Part shown: positions 22,776-30,686 of the stretch, piece by piece
Layout of the letters: the number at the start of each line of letters is the position of its first letter
Position numbering within the stretch: the stretch's first letter is position 1
Source: a bacterium
GTDB taxonomy: Bacteria > SZUA-79 > Acidulodesulfobacterales > Acidulodesulfobacteraceae
Direction: 5' to 3'
Length of the DNA: 30,686 nucleotides
Assembly (NCBI GenBank): GCA_021828445.1
Contig: JAJZJD010000004.1
Coordinates: 1-30,686, forward strand
Notes under the pieces: model-generated
What the model was told of the DNA's origin: nothing
Databases searched by the model: none
Seen by the model: the letters and a program-made list of their open reading frames with translations, nothing else
Translations under genes and position numbers: made by a program

Positions 22776-24416
22776 ATGCATTTTAACGTTCTCGTCATAG
22801 GTTCGGGTATAGCGGGTCTTTCGCTTGCCGTCAGGTTTGATGAATCTGTTTCGGTAGGTATTTTTACTAAAAAAGAAGAAGCGGAATCAAATACAAACTA
22901 CGCTCAGGGCGGACTTGCCGCCGTTATGAATCTTAATAAAGATTCATACGAAAAACATATCCGCGATACGCTGACCGCCGGCGACGGACTTTGCGACGAA
23001 AATATAGTAAGAATGGTGGTAGAAGAAGGCCCCGGCGTGGTGCAGGATCTTTTAAGCTGGGGCGTCAAATTTGCCAAACATTCAGAAAACAATAAAGAGT
23101 TCGATCTCGGAAGGGAAGGCGGACATTCCGAAAGAAGGGTTTTGCATGCCGGCGATATAACCGGCAGAGAAATAGAAAGAGCATTAGTCGATACTTCAAG
23201 AGAAAAATCAAATATAAAAATATTTGAAAATCACATAGGCATAGATTTAATAACCGCCAGAAAGCTAAAAATAGAAAAAGAAAGGGAAAACAGGGTTTTA
23301 GGCGCATACTTCCTGAATAAAAATACCGGCGAAGTGATAACCGTGAGCGCGGATATAGTAGTGCTTGCTACGGGCGGAGCCGGAAAAGTCTTTTTATACA
23401 CTTCGAATCCCGATATATCTACCGGCGACGGAATAGCTATGGCGCACAGGGCAGGCGCTAAAATAGAGAATATGGAATTTTACCAGTTTCACCCCACTAT
23501 ACTTTATCATCCCGAAGCAAAGTCTTTTTTAATATCCGAAGCCCTCAGGGGAGAAGGCGGCACTTTAAGATTAAAAGACGGAACGCCCTTTATGGATAGC
23601 GTTCACCCGCTGAAAAGTCTTGCTCCCCGCGATATCGTAGCAAGAACTATCGACTTCGAACTTAAAAGAACGGGAGACGAATGCGTATATCTCGATATGA
23701 CACACAAAAGCAGAGAGTTTTTGGAAAAGAGATTTCCGGATATTTTTAAAACAACGTTGAGTTTCGGCATAGATATGTCTAAAAAATGGATACCCGTCGT
23801 TCCTGCCGCGCATTATTTATGCGGAGGGATACTTACGGACGAAAACGGCTTAACATCCGTCGGCGGCCTTTATGCCATAGGAGAGGTAGCCTGCACCGGA
23901 CTTCACGGTGCAAACAGGCTTGCAAGCAATTCTCTGCTTGAAGGATGCGTTTTTGCTAAAAAGTCTTACGAAGCGGCGCAGCGGTTTTTAAAAGAATCGG
24001 GTAAAATTTCCGAGTCCAAAGCTGCAAGTACCTCTAATTCAGAAGCCGTCAAAAATGAAAACCCTCCGTTGCCGGAATGGAAAGATTTCGGTTTAACGGG
24101 CGGCGATGAAATGATAGTCGTTTCTCATAACTGGGACGAACTCAGGCGGACTATGTGGAACTATGTCGGCATCGTCAGGTCGGACAAGCGCTTGGAAAGG
24201 GCAAAAAGACGGATAGACAATCTGCTTTACGAAATCAAAGAATACTACTGGAATTTTAAGATAACCACCGACCTTCTGGAACTAAGGAATATAGCCGAAG
24301 TAGCAAACCTTATAATAACTTCCGCAATATTAAGAAAAGAATCTCGAGGAACTCATTACAATATAGATTATCCCGAAAAAGACGATAAGAACTTCAAACA
24401 TCCTACGGTATTATAA
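22776..24416 (+). CDS. nadB: L-aspartate oxidase
   Basis: FAD enzyme that oxidises L-aspartate to iminoaspartate, the first step of de novo NAD synthesis; it can use fumarate instead of oxygen in anaerobes. 546 aa: FAD-binding VIGSGIAGLSLA (7-18), SNTNYAQGGLAAV, HSERRVLHAGDITG, EFYQFHPTILYHP, SEALRGEGGTLR, PLAPRD-type LKSLAPRDIVARTID, and the C-terminal GLYAIGEVACTGLHGANRLASNSLLEG. A helical C-terminal domain follows after a Ser-rich insert (~410-430). The LHGANRLASNSLLE segment and overall pattern favour NadB over fumarate reductase. nadA and nadC are not in the window. Confidence 0.95.
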   Translation: MHFNVLVIGSGIAGLSLAVRFDESVSVGIFTKKEEAESNTNYAQGGLAAVMNLNKDSYEKHIRDTLTAGDGLCDENIVRMVVEEGPGVVQDLLSWGVKFAKHSENNKEFDLGREGGHSERRVLHAGDITGREIERALVDTSREKSNIKIFENHIGIDLITARKLKIEKERENRVLGAYFLNKNTGEVITVSADIVVLATGGAGKVFLYTSNPDISTGDGIAMAHRAGAKIENMEFYQFHPTILYHPEAKSFLISEALRGEGGTLRLKDGTPFMDSVHPLKSLAPRDIVARTIDFELKRTGDECVYLDMTHKSREFLEKRFPDIFKTTLSFGIDMSKKWIPVVPAAHYLCGGILTDENGLTSVGGLYAIGEVACTGLHGANRLASNSLLEGCVFAKKSYEAAQRFLKESGKISESKAASTSNSEAVKNENPPLPEWKDFGLTGGDEMIVVSHNWDELRRTMWNYVGIVRSDKRLERAKRRIDNLLYEIKEYYWNFKITTDLLELRNIAEVANLIITSAILRKESRGTHYNIDYPEKDDKNFKHPTVL

Positions 24417-24450
24417 TTAAAAGCGTTATATTAAATGTTATATTTAAGCT

Positions 24451-27333
24451 TTGCAGAAAAACCATAAAAATTATAAAAGCAAATTATCCGCATCGAAATC
24501 CGAAAAACTTCAGATATCGGCAATGCACGCTTTTTTCTTATTTATAGTATGCATTATAATTTTGATTTTTGCGCATGAAACCGTAAAGCTTAAAAAAACG
24601 GTAATAAGTCGTTTGCAATCCGATTCAAAACTTACCGCTTCCGCTGTATCTTCCCGAATAAAAAATCAAATCGATGCCCATTTCCACGATCTTAATTTTT
24701 TAAGAACCGATTTTTTAAATATAAACGACGGCCGTCTTTTTCCAAGTAAAAAATCGCTTCAAGTTTTTAAAAGTTTCAATAAGTATCATCCGGGTATTTC
24801 GGCTATTAATATTTTAAACAGCTCAATGAATAAAATAGTCTGGTCAAGTTCTAAAAATGCTTTTAAAAATATACAAAATGTTATTTTTACTAAGATATCC
24901 GGTTATAAAGACAGTTATGTAGGAACGCTATATTTTGAAAAATATAATAAAAAATTTGTTATACCTATGAACGAACGGATAATTGATAAAAAAGGTTATA
25001 CATTAGGTTTTATCGGCTCACCTTTTATTATCTCAAATTTTAATGTAATCAGTACTCCTCGATATATAGATGCTTATCTTATTGAAAAGATATCCGGCAA
25101 AACGATATCTTCATGGCAAAAAGGAGTGCTGGACGATAATCCTGCAAATCCTTCCGGTTTATCGGGCGGTATAACGCAAAAAATAAAAGGTTATCCATGG
25201 ATAATAAAAACCGGCTGGACAAACTCTGCTTATGAAAAGTTTTTTTGGAAAAAGGAGCATATTTATTTGCTAATGGCTATTTTGTCCGTTATTATATTTG
25301 CAATAACGGACATAATAGCCGATATAGCTTTTAAACGCATTATACGCCTTAAAAGATATCAGTCTGCGGCTATTAGCGCACAGGAAGACGTTTTATCGCA
25401 GAAAGACGCCGAAACCATATATAAACATATCGTAGATTTAATAGTTACTAAAACGGATGCCATAGGGTCGCTTTTAGTCGTTCCGGATAAAGCAACGGGT
25501 TATTTTATACCTGTTGCGGCATCCGCAGACGACGGCGAACATGAAAAAAATCTCTTGAGAATAAAATCTTCTTTAAAAAGCGGCGATATCATGGGAAATA
25601 TGCCTGTTTCCATAGTTTATAAAGAAAAAAAAGCGATAGGACCTATTTATAGCATTGATAAAAATATTATAGATAAATATCCGACGTTTTCCAGAGTAAA
25701 AAGTTTAATGGCTTTTCCTATATATGAAGATTTAAATTCCGATCCGGTTGCCGTTTTAGGAATACAATCCAATTCAAAGCATTATTTTACCGAAGAGATG
25801 ATAAAAATAATAAATCAACTTGTAAATTCTTTAGGATTAGCCCTTAATAAAATTAATATTAACAATCGTTTAATGTTTGAAGCGGAACACCAGAAGCGGC
25901 TTATCGAATTTAATTTCTTTTTAGCTCAGATAAATCAGTTGATAAGCAGAACGGAAAATGAAAAAATTCTTCTTGATTCTATTTGCGAAATGGCGGTAAA
26001 TTATACCGGCTTAAAATTAGTATGGATAGCGCAGCCCGATAATAAAGGAGACGTACGTTTTATATCTTATTGCGGGATTCAAGACTTCGTCGAACGATTA
26101 AATATTTCGGTGAATTCAAACGTGCAGGAGGGGTATTCGAGCGTCGGGAGGGCTTGGCGTTCAAAGAAAGCCGTTTATATTCCTTCATTTAAAAATGATC
26201 CTTCTATGCGTCCATGGCTTGAAATAAACGAAGAATTCGGTTTGTTGTCCAGCGCTTCTATGCCTATAATCAGAGGCGGCTCTATCTGGGCAGTATTAAC
26301 CGTGCTTCACTCAAAGGAATACTTTTTTGACGAAGACCTTAAAAACCTCATGGAAGAAATTGCATTAGATATAGGATTCGGTTTAGACAGAATTGATCTT
26401 ATAAACGGTAAAAAAAGAGAAACTGAGATAAAAAATGCATTGCTGAGCAATACTTCGGCAGGTATTGCTCTGGTAAGCTATCCGGACAGAGCTTTTATAG
26501 AAGCTAACGAAGCGGTCATAAATGCATTAGGCTATACCGGTATAGAATCCCTAAAAAGCCGTAGTTTAATGGAAGTTTATCCTGACGACGCAACTTATAC
26601 AAGAGTGGCAGAACTTGCAGATACTATATTGAAAGCGGGAAAGGGTTTTGGGAGGGATATACCGGTTTTAAGAAAAGACGGAACTATTATTTATGCCGAT
26701 TTTTACGGGCAAAAAATAAATGAAACGGACGACGGCAAATCGCAGATATTATGGACAATAATGGATATAACGGAAAGGCACAGGCTTGCGGAAGAGCTTT
26801 CCTATCAAGCTTTTTACGACGAGCTTACCGGTCTTCCGAACCGCCGCTCGCTGTCGCTTGAACTGGAAAGAGCCATATCGAGGACAAGCCGCCGCAAAAA
26901 ATTTCTTGCCGTTTCTATTTTAGATTTAGACGATTTTAAGCCTATAAACGATACATTCGGGCATCATGCCGGAGACGACGTATTAAAAATAGTTTCCGCC
27001 AGACTGAAAGAAGTATTGCGCAAGACCGATTTTATAGCAAGGCTCGGCGGAGACGAATTTGTAGTTATAATTGAAGATATAGATAATAAAAACGGGCTTG
27101 AAGCTATATTGGAAAAAATAGAAAAAAAGATTAAAGAATCGATATTTTTAGAAAATCGAAATGAAATAACCGCCGGCCTCAGCATGGGCGTTTATATGTA
27201 CGACGGTACCGTTAAAAGCAAAGAATTGCCTACTCCCGACAATCTTTTGCGTTACGCAGACCAGGCATTATACGATAGCAAAAACAAAAAGTCCAACCGC
27301 TTAAAATATTACGCTTTTTATGGAGAAATATAG
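24451..27333 (+). CDS. Membrane-bound GAF-GAF-PAS-GGDEF diguanylate cyclase
   Basis: 960 aa from a TTG at 24451; an ATG at 24523 (24 residues shorter) is a plausible alternative and neither has a clear Shine-Dalgarno. Order: transmembrane helix ~26-46, periplasmic sensor region ~47-270 of dCACHE-like size, second helix ~271-293, GAF ~310-466, GAF ~503-653, PAS ~654-780 (ending IMDITERHRLAEE), GGDEF ~783-953. The active site GGDEF is at 866-870, with an I-site RKTD at 857-860 five residues before it. There is no EAL domain, so it should only synthesise c-di-GMP. The second-helix codons contain a 19-bp inverted repeat. Confidence 0.92.
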   Translation: MQKNHKNYKSKLSASKSEKLQISAMHAFFLFIVCIIILIFAHETVKLKKTVISRLQSDSKLTASAVSSRIKNQIDAHFHDLNFLRTDFLNINDGRLFPSKKSLQVFKSFNKYHPGISAINILNSSMNKIVWSSSKNAFKNIQNVIFTKISGYKDSYVGTLYFEKYNKKFVIPMNERIIDKKGYTLGFIGSPFIISNFNVISTPRYIDAYLIEKISGKTISSWQKGVLDDNPANPSGLSGGITQKIKGYPWIIKTGWTNSAYEKFFWKKEHIYLLMAILSVIIFAITDIIADIAFKRIIRLKRYQSAAISAQEDVLSQKDAETIYKHIVDLIVTKTDAIGSLLVVPDKATGYFIPVAASADDGEHEKNLLRIKSSLKSGDIMGNMPVSIVYKEKKAIGPIYSIDKNIIDKYPTFSRVKSLMAFPIYEDLNSDPVAVLGIQSNSKHYFTEEMIKIINQLVNSLGLALNKININNRLMFEAEHQKRLIEFNFFLAQINQLISRTENEKILLDSICEMAVNYTGLKLVWIAQPDNKGDVRFISYCGIQDFVERLNISVNSNVQEGYSSVGRAWRSKKAVYIPSFKNDPSMRPWLEINEEFGLLSSASMPIIRGGSIWAVLTVLHSKEYFFDEDLKNLMEEIALDIGFGLDRIDLINGKKRETEIKNALLSNTSAGIALVSYPDRAFIEANEAVINALGYTGIESLKSRSLMEVYPDDATYTRVAELADTILKAGKGFGRDIPVLRKDGTIIYADFYGQKINETDDGKSQILWTIMDITERHRLAEELSYQAFYDELTGLPNRRSLSLELERAISRTSRRKKFLAVSILDLDDFKPINDTFGHHAGDDVLKIVSARLKEVLRKTDFIARLGGDEFVVIIEDIDNKNGLEAILEKIEKKIKESIFLENRNEITAGLSMGVYMYDGTVKSKELPTPDNLLRYADQALYDSKNKKSNRLKYYAFYGEI
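25275..25320. repeat. 19-bp inverted repeat inside the coding region for the second transmembrane helix
   Basis: The arm 25275-25293 (GGCTATTTTGTCCGTTATT) pairs with 25302-25320 with a single mismatch around an 8-base loop. The coding frame runs through it unbroken (LMAILSVIIFAITDIIADI). Confidence 0.75.
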
Positions 27334-27640
27334 CCTAATATCGAAAACAAAACGCACAAAGCTATAAAAAGCGGCAATTAAATTAAACAATCCTTTGCGT
27401 AACGGGAATCATCCGATGAGTTTTATTGGATTGCAAGGAATAAAGATAGTTTTTTAAAAAATGGTGGGTCCGGCTTTATTTTTTGAGACAGGCAACGTTT
27501 ATATCCGGCATATTTTCGTTTATATTTTATTGTTTTAATGCCGATTAATTTATGATAAAATTTAAAAAAGTAGTAATGAAATTGGCAGATAAATTTTTAA
27601 TTTTATTAGTAAATTAATAAATTATGTCAGGTATAATGTA
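27334..27640. other. Intergenic stretch at the boundary of the accessory region
   Basis: About 300 AT-rich bases between the diguanylate cyclase and the methyltransferase. I find no gene, RNA or clear terminator. A TATAAT at 27632-27637 lies only three bases before the methyltransferase ATG, too close for a normal leader, so either it is not the promoter or the mRNA starts at or near the ATG. Base composition becomes more GC-rich after this point. Confidence 0.4.
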
Positions 27641-28594
27641 ATGACAGGAGAATTTAGGTCAATAGAGATATGTGCAGGAGGCGGCGGTCAGGCTCTGGGT
27701 CTCGAACAGGCAGGTTTTAACCATGAAGCGCTGGTAGAAATTGAAGTTGCGGCCTGCGATACGCTTTTATATAACAGGCCGCGCTGGAATGTTGTTAATA
27801 TGGATATTGCCGGGTTTGATGCCCGAAAATACGAAGGCATAGACCTTCTTGCCGGCGGCGTTCCGTGCCCGCCTTTCAGCAAGGCGGGAAAGCAGCTGGG
27901 TGCCGGAGATGAGCGGGATTTGTTCCCGCAGGCTCTCCGCCTTGTAAAAGAATGCTGTCCCAGAGTTGTTATGCTGGAAAACGTGAAAGGTCTTTTGGAC
28001 GTTCGTTTTTCAGGTTACAGGAATGAAATTATACAATGTCTCGAACAATTGGGTTACAATGGGGAGTGGAGGCTTCTTAACGCCTCAAACTTCGGGGTTC
28101 CACAGTTACGTCCGAGAGCGGTACTCGTGGCTGCAAAGAAAGATTTGTGGCCGCATTTTGAATGGCCAAATGAAGAAGACTTTACGAAGCCGTGTACTGT
28201 CGGCACAACCCTTTATGATCTCATGGCTGCCAACGGCTGGAAGAAAGCTGGTGAATGGGTGGAAAAGGCCGGTTCTATAGCCCCTACGCTTGTAGGCGGT
28301 TCCAAGAAGCACGGCGGTCCTGATCTTGGTCCGACACGCGCAAGAAAGGCATGGGCAGCTTTAAGCGTGGATGCAGGAGGATTATCCGACGAGCCTCCGG
28401 TTTCAGGCTTCAACGGCATGCCGCGACTTACAGTGAAAATGACAGCCAGAATCCAGGGATTTCCCGATTTCTGGAAATTTGCAGGCAGGAAAACTGCTGC
28501 CTACCGTCAGATAGGCAATGCTTTTCCTCCGCCTGTTGCAAAAGCTTTAGGCATAAAAATATATAAACTTCTTTCAGGTGCCGATAATGGCTAA
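27641..28594 (+). CDS. dcm: DNA (cytosine-5) methyltransferase, modification component
   Basis: 317 aa with the ordered m5C-methyltransferase motifs: motif I EICAGGGGQALGLEQAGF (SAM site), motif IV GGVPCPPFS with catalytic C76 (Pro instead of the common Gln in PCQPFS), ENVKG (113-117), VIII QLRPRAVLVA, and IX/X RIQGFPDFW and RQIGNAFPPPVAKALG. The target recognition region between ~165 and 255 is short. Protects host DNA from the HNH endonuclease encoded directly downstream, with which it overlaps by 8 bases. The gene is visibly more GC-rich than the purine and cyclase genes, suggesting transfer. Target sequence unknown. Confidence 0.93.
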   Translation: MTGEFRSIEICAGGGGQALGLEQAGFNHEALVEIEVAACDTLLYNRPRWNVVNMDIAGFDARKYEGIDLLAGGVPCPPFSKAGKQLGAGDERDLFPQALRLVKECCPRVVMLENVKGLLDVRFSGYRNEIIQCLEQLGYNGEWRLLNASNFGVPQLRPRAVLVAAKKDLWPHFEWPNEEDFTKPCTVGTTLYDLMAANGWKKAGEWVEKAGSIAPTLVGGSKKHGGPDLGPTRARKAWAALSVDAGGLSDEPPVSGFNGMPRLTVKMTARIQGFPDFWKFAGRKTAAYRQIGNAFPPPVAKALGIKIYKLLSGADNG

Positions 28595-29168
28595 AGATAT
28601 GGAACCGGGCTCAAAATCTAAACTCAGAGAGTTTTTCCTTGCCAATATCGGCAGAGTCCTTAATTCAGATGAACTCAAGGCGGCCAGCGGCAATAAGGCA
28701 GAATTTGCCAGAAGGATAAGGGAACTTAGGGATGAAGAAGGCTACCGGATATTGACGCACAATGACCGTAGCAGCCTAAAGCCGGGGCAGTACCTGCTGG
28801 AGACGTCGGTGCCTAAGCCGGCCTTTGAGCGGAATATTTCAAAGGAAACCAGAGCATATGTCCTTGACAGAAACGGCTTTACCTGCCAGATGTGCGGGGC
28901 AGTCGCGGGTGAGCCGCATCCTGACGGTAGCGGGCGCAGAACGAGGCTCCATATCGGCCATATTATCGATAAGTCGAAAGGCGGTTCCGACGATTATTCA
29001 AATTTAAGGGCGTTATGCTCCGTGTGTAATGAAGGGCTGAGTAATATCCCGCAGATGCGTCCCGATTTAAAAAAGCTGCTTATCGACATAAGGAGAGCTA
29101 AGACGGAGGATCAGCTTGCTGTGTTGGAATGGCTTAGACAGAAATTTCCAGATAAACTGAAGAAATAG
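28587..29168 (+). CDS. HNH endonuclease, putative type II restriction enzyme
   Basis: 193 aa from the ATG at 28587; a GTG at 28578 would add three codons. N-terminal ~75 residues (REFFLANIGRVLNSDELKAASGNKAEFARRIRELRDEEGY) look like a winged-helix DNA-binding part. Then comes an HNH nuclease with a two-pair cysteine zinc site (CQMC and CSVC) and the core LHIGHIIDKSKGGSDDYSNLRALCSVCNEG. Coupling to the cytosine methyltransferase gene (8-base overlap) and the Vsr gene downstream indicates restriction, although a standalone nicking or repair role cannot be excluded. GC-rich like the methyltransferase. Confidence 0.85.
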   Translation: MAKDMEPGSKSKLREFFLANIGRVLNSDELKAASGNKAEFARRIRELRDEEGYRILTHNDRSSLKPGQYLLETSVPKPAFERNISKETRAYVLDRNGFTCQMCGAVAGEPHPDGSGRRTRLHIGHIIDKSKGGSDDYSNLRALCSVCNEGLSNIPQMRPDLKKLLIDIRRAKTEDQLAVLEWLRQKFPDKLKK

Positions 29169-29318
29169 CTGCTTTGCGCTTCCATAACGGCATATTAAAA
29201 CATATATATAAACCGGTGTTTGTTTATATTTTTCTAATCATTTCTTTCATGCAGGCTATTTACCGGCATATATAAAGAATATTAAATTTTTAAAAGTAAA
29301 TATTAAATAAATAAAGCG

Positions 29319-29720
29319 GTGGATAATTTAACCCCGGAACAACGCCGGAAAAATATGCAGAATATACGTTCCGAAGGTACAGTGCCGGAACGCTTGATAG
29401 CTGCGGAATTAAGAAAGAGGAAGATTTATTTCACAAAAAATGTTAAAACTATTTTCGGAAGACCTGATTTAGTTTTCAGAAGAAAGAAGGTAGTCGTATT
29501 TGTTGATTCAGATTTCTGGCACGGTCACAGAACCAGATGTATAATGCCCAAATCGAATATTGAATTCTGGAAAAATAAAATAAAACGAAACAGACGGCGC
29601 GACAAGGAGGTAAACCGCGAACTAAGAAAAGAAGGATGGACAGTGATAAGGCTCTGGGAATCAGACATAAAAAAGAACCTGCATAAAAATTTTGAAAAAA
29701 TCTTGGAATTATTACAGTAA
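29319..29720 (+). CDS. vsr: Very short patch repair (Vsr)-type endonuclease
   Basis: 133 aa from a GTG start, chosen because DNLTPEQRRKNMQNIRSEGTVPERLI matches the usual Vsr N-terminus. Vsr nicks DNA 5' of T:G mismatches left by deamination of 5-methylcytosine, so it suits an m5C system. Visible: catalytic Asp in IFGRPDLVF, VVVFVDSDFWHGH with the active-site His, NIEFWKNKIKRNRRRD, and GWTVIRLWESDI. Two zinc-ligand cysteines of E. coli Vsr are replaced (GCFWH is SDFWH here; WEC is WES). 150 bases after the HNH gene and less GC-rich than it. Confidence 0.88.
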   Translation: MDNLTPEQRRKNMQNIRSEGTVPERLIAAELRKRKIYFTKNVKTIFGRPDLVFRRKKVVVFVDSDFWHGHRTRCIMPKSNIEFWKNKIKRNRRRDKEVNRELRKEGWTVIRLWESDIKKNLHKNFEKILELLQ

Positions 29721-29855
29721 TAATTATATAAACTTAAATGAAATCAAAAACTAGATGAAAATACTTTAAAAATAGATAGTTTGCTGTTAATAGATTAAAT
29801 TACAAAGTTACAAAGTAATTGAAAGAATATTTGTCGAAAATAATAGAGGTTTATA

Positions 29856-30071
29856 TTGAAAATAATAAATCAAAACATTAAGTTTATAGACGAAATAGAC
29901 GGAGAAGCTGTTCTTGCTAAAATAGAGTATTGTGGACGGATTTGTTATAAATCGGAGGACAAAATTACACCAGTGTCCGCAAGAAAATTCGTAGAAATGC
30001 TTCTTAAATCCGGCCACGAATCCGTCATTGAGCATGTTTCCGTAACGGTTTTATTTATTACCAACAGGGGG
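29856..30071 (+). pseudogene. thyX: Flavin-dependent thymidylate synthase, truncated N-terminal fragment
   Basis: Starts at TTG 29856 with GAGG upstream. The first 72 residues match the ThyX N-terminus (MKIINQNIKFIDEIDGEAVL, KIEYCGRICYKSEDKI, GHESVIEHVSVTVLFITNRG). The next part should carry the RHR substrate motif, but homology stops at about 30071. The open frame continues to 30245 through unrelated sequence and over the tRNA-Ala fragment, so those last ~57 residues are not thyX. Roughly two thirds of the normal ~220-residue enzyme and its catalytic core are missing. A functional thymidylate synthase must be elsewhere. Confidence 0.85.
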
Positions 30072-30187
30072 TTTAGAAATAGATTATTCTTTTCATTTAC
30101 GATAGTAATAGTTAAATTTTTTGCTACAAAATATGGCACAGTCAAAAAACCAACTATTTTAAACCTACCGCAAAACCTTTATTTTAC

Positions 30188-30232
30188 TGGTGGAGCTGAT
30201 CGGGGTCGAACCGACGACATCTTGCATGCCAT
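30188..30232 (-). other. 3' half of tRNA-Ala (GGC), probable attachment-site scar
   Basis: Read on the minus strand, 45 bases match the end of an alanine tRNA: half of the anticodon loop with GGC, the 3' anticodon strand GCAAG, T-arm GTCGG-TTCGACC-CCGAT, acceptor CAGCTCC and ACCA. The match stops abruptly inside the anticodon loop at 30232, with no 5' half after it. Anticodon-loop-to-3'-end is the classic core duplicated when tyrosine recombinases integrate into tRNA genes. Confidence 0.8.
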
Positions 30233-30390
30233 AGAATTTAATTAATTTAACCAAACCGGCTTTCCGCCTGAAATTATAGATTTATAAGGTTTTCTACCAT
30301 TCCGACAATTCCGCTTAATTCCGCAAATTTTCGTTTATTTTGTTATGCAGCGTTGCAAAATCGTTGCATTATTTTTAATACGACGAATGT
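30233..30390. other. Non-coding stretch beside the tRNA-Ala scar
   Basis: No gene is recognisable. It holds a direct repeat CGTTGCA at 30351-30357 and 30362-30368, which could be recombinase arm sites of the lost element, but this is speculative. Confidence 0.3.
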
Positions 30391-30560
30391 TTATAATTGA
30401 ATACCGGCTTGTTTTAAAATGCTATTTTGAGTTCCGGCTTTCAGCGGTTTATTGTTATGGACAGGAACGGAAATAATTTCAAATCTTCCGTCTTTTTTAT
30501 ACATGTAATGACTGCCGTGTATTCTTTTTAATATCCAGCCGTTTTTCTCGAGTATTTTAC
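30391..30560 (-). pseudogene. hicA: HicA-type mRNA interferase toxin, 5'-truncated
   Basis: The minus-strand frame gives KILEKNGWILKRIHGSHYMY, then DGRFEIISVPVHNNKPLKAG and SILKQAGIQL-stop at 30391. This is the HicA double-stranded-RNA-binding-like fold with its catalytic His in GSHY and the VPVH...KPLK pattern. The first ~8 codons including the start are missing: the frame meets the IS-like end at 30561. No hicB antitoxin follows at its 3' side (30233-30390), so the module is broken. Confidence 0.8.
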
Positions 30561-30686
30561 TGTAAATCGTAAAATAGAATTGACCCCTTTCGTCATTTAA
30601 AATTGACCCCCTCTTTAAAGCTAAATTAATTTATAATCTTCTTCTGTAGAATTAATCATAACCAACAGAAGGAGGCACTAAAGAGG
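30561..30686 (+). mobile_element. Left end of an IS21-like insertion sequence (partial)
   Basis: Begins at TGTAAATCG, where hicA homology stops. It contains two copies of AATTGACCCC (30578-30587 and 30601-30610), 23 bases apart, the multiple terminal repeat arrangement typical of the IS21 family. A strong Shine-Dalgarno AGAAGGAGG (30667-30675) stands near the window edge, so a transposase (istA) reading rightward is expected just outside. The family call rests on the terminal pattern only. Confidence 0.55.

Noticed and set aside
28023..28566. Two additional plus-strand open frames (28023-28280, 28351-28566) within the methyltransferase
   Set aside because: They lie in another frame of a gene whose methyltransferase motifs are continuous; the open frames are a by-product of higher GC.
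30188..30232. A complete tRNA gene, or the 3' end of tmRNA
   Set aside because: There is no 5' half or acceptor partner beyond 30232. The anticodon-loop TGGCATG and GCAAG strand fit tRNA-Ala(GGC), whereas tmRNA shares only the AGCTCCACCA end.
30072..30245. Extension of the thyX frame with GGADRGRTDDILHAIEFN
   Set aside because: The extension runs through non-homologous DNA and across the tRNA-Ala fragment; it is not ThyX sequence.
1..30686. CRISPR array or cas genes
   Set aside because: No regularly spaced direct repeats and no Cas-like proteins were seen; the repeats found are dispersed palindromes.

Overview
The window reads as a chromosomal stretch from an AT-rich, Gram-negative bacterium. 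It carries lipoprotein and periplasmic c-type cytochrome genes, an ExbB/ExbD motor pair, a prepilin peptidase, CheV and two diguanylate cyclases. The combination of DapL (LL-diaminopimelate aminotransferase), a fused AhbA-AhbB siroheme decarboxylase, an autocleaving SpeD and a PurS/PurQ/PurL set fits an anaerobic or sulfur-cycling 'deltaproteobacterial' lineage, possibly an acidophilic Sva0485/Acidulodesulfobacterales-type organism. That placement is an inference from gene content, not something the sequence proves.

Layout. 1-116: the 3' end of a 5S rRNA and its terminator. 142-2859: prepilin peptidase and an exported FlgO/TolB-like protein. 2885-2998: a repeat element. 3068-5711: tRNA-Met (CAT) followed by a dead tyrosine-integrase remnant, an AbrB-PIN toxin-antitoxin pair, an orphan exported protein and an MNT-HEPN toxin-antitoxin pair; this looks like the scar of an integrated element. 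5742-8410: pilin-like protein, diguanylate cyclase, CheV and a peptidoglycan-binding protein. 8550-11568: bioD, dapL-folK (overlapping), and speD convergent on folK. 11794-12746: two tandem paralogous small c-type cytochromes, the second broken by a one-base frameshift. 12902-15041: fused siroheme decarboxylase, exbB, exbD. 15119-21975: a de novo purine block purB-purS-purQ-purL-purF followed by pyrE. 22123-27333: a lipoprotein, nadB, and a large membrane GAF-GAF-PAS-GGDEF protein.

27641 to the end is accessory DNA: a visibly more GC-rich cytosine-5 methyltransferase / HNH endonuclease pair, a Vsr-type nuclease, a 3'-truncated thyX, the 3' half of a tRNA-Ala (GGC) that looks like an attachment-site scar, a 5'-truncated hicA, and the left end of an IS21-like element that runs off the window.

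Threaded through the core region are small palindromic elements. One group has outer arms related to GGTGTCAGATT (2885-2998, 21245-21374, reduced form 8437-8474). Another is the ATTGCGAGGAGC...GCAAT repeat core (2927-2957, about 14538-14566, 21984-22024). Both occur together at 2885-2998, and the second sits inside a different 10-bp outer stem at 14520-14608. The multi-stem element between purF and pyrE and the 23-bp direct duplication flanking a repeat copy behind pyrE are the most unusual structures here.
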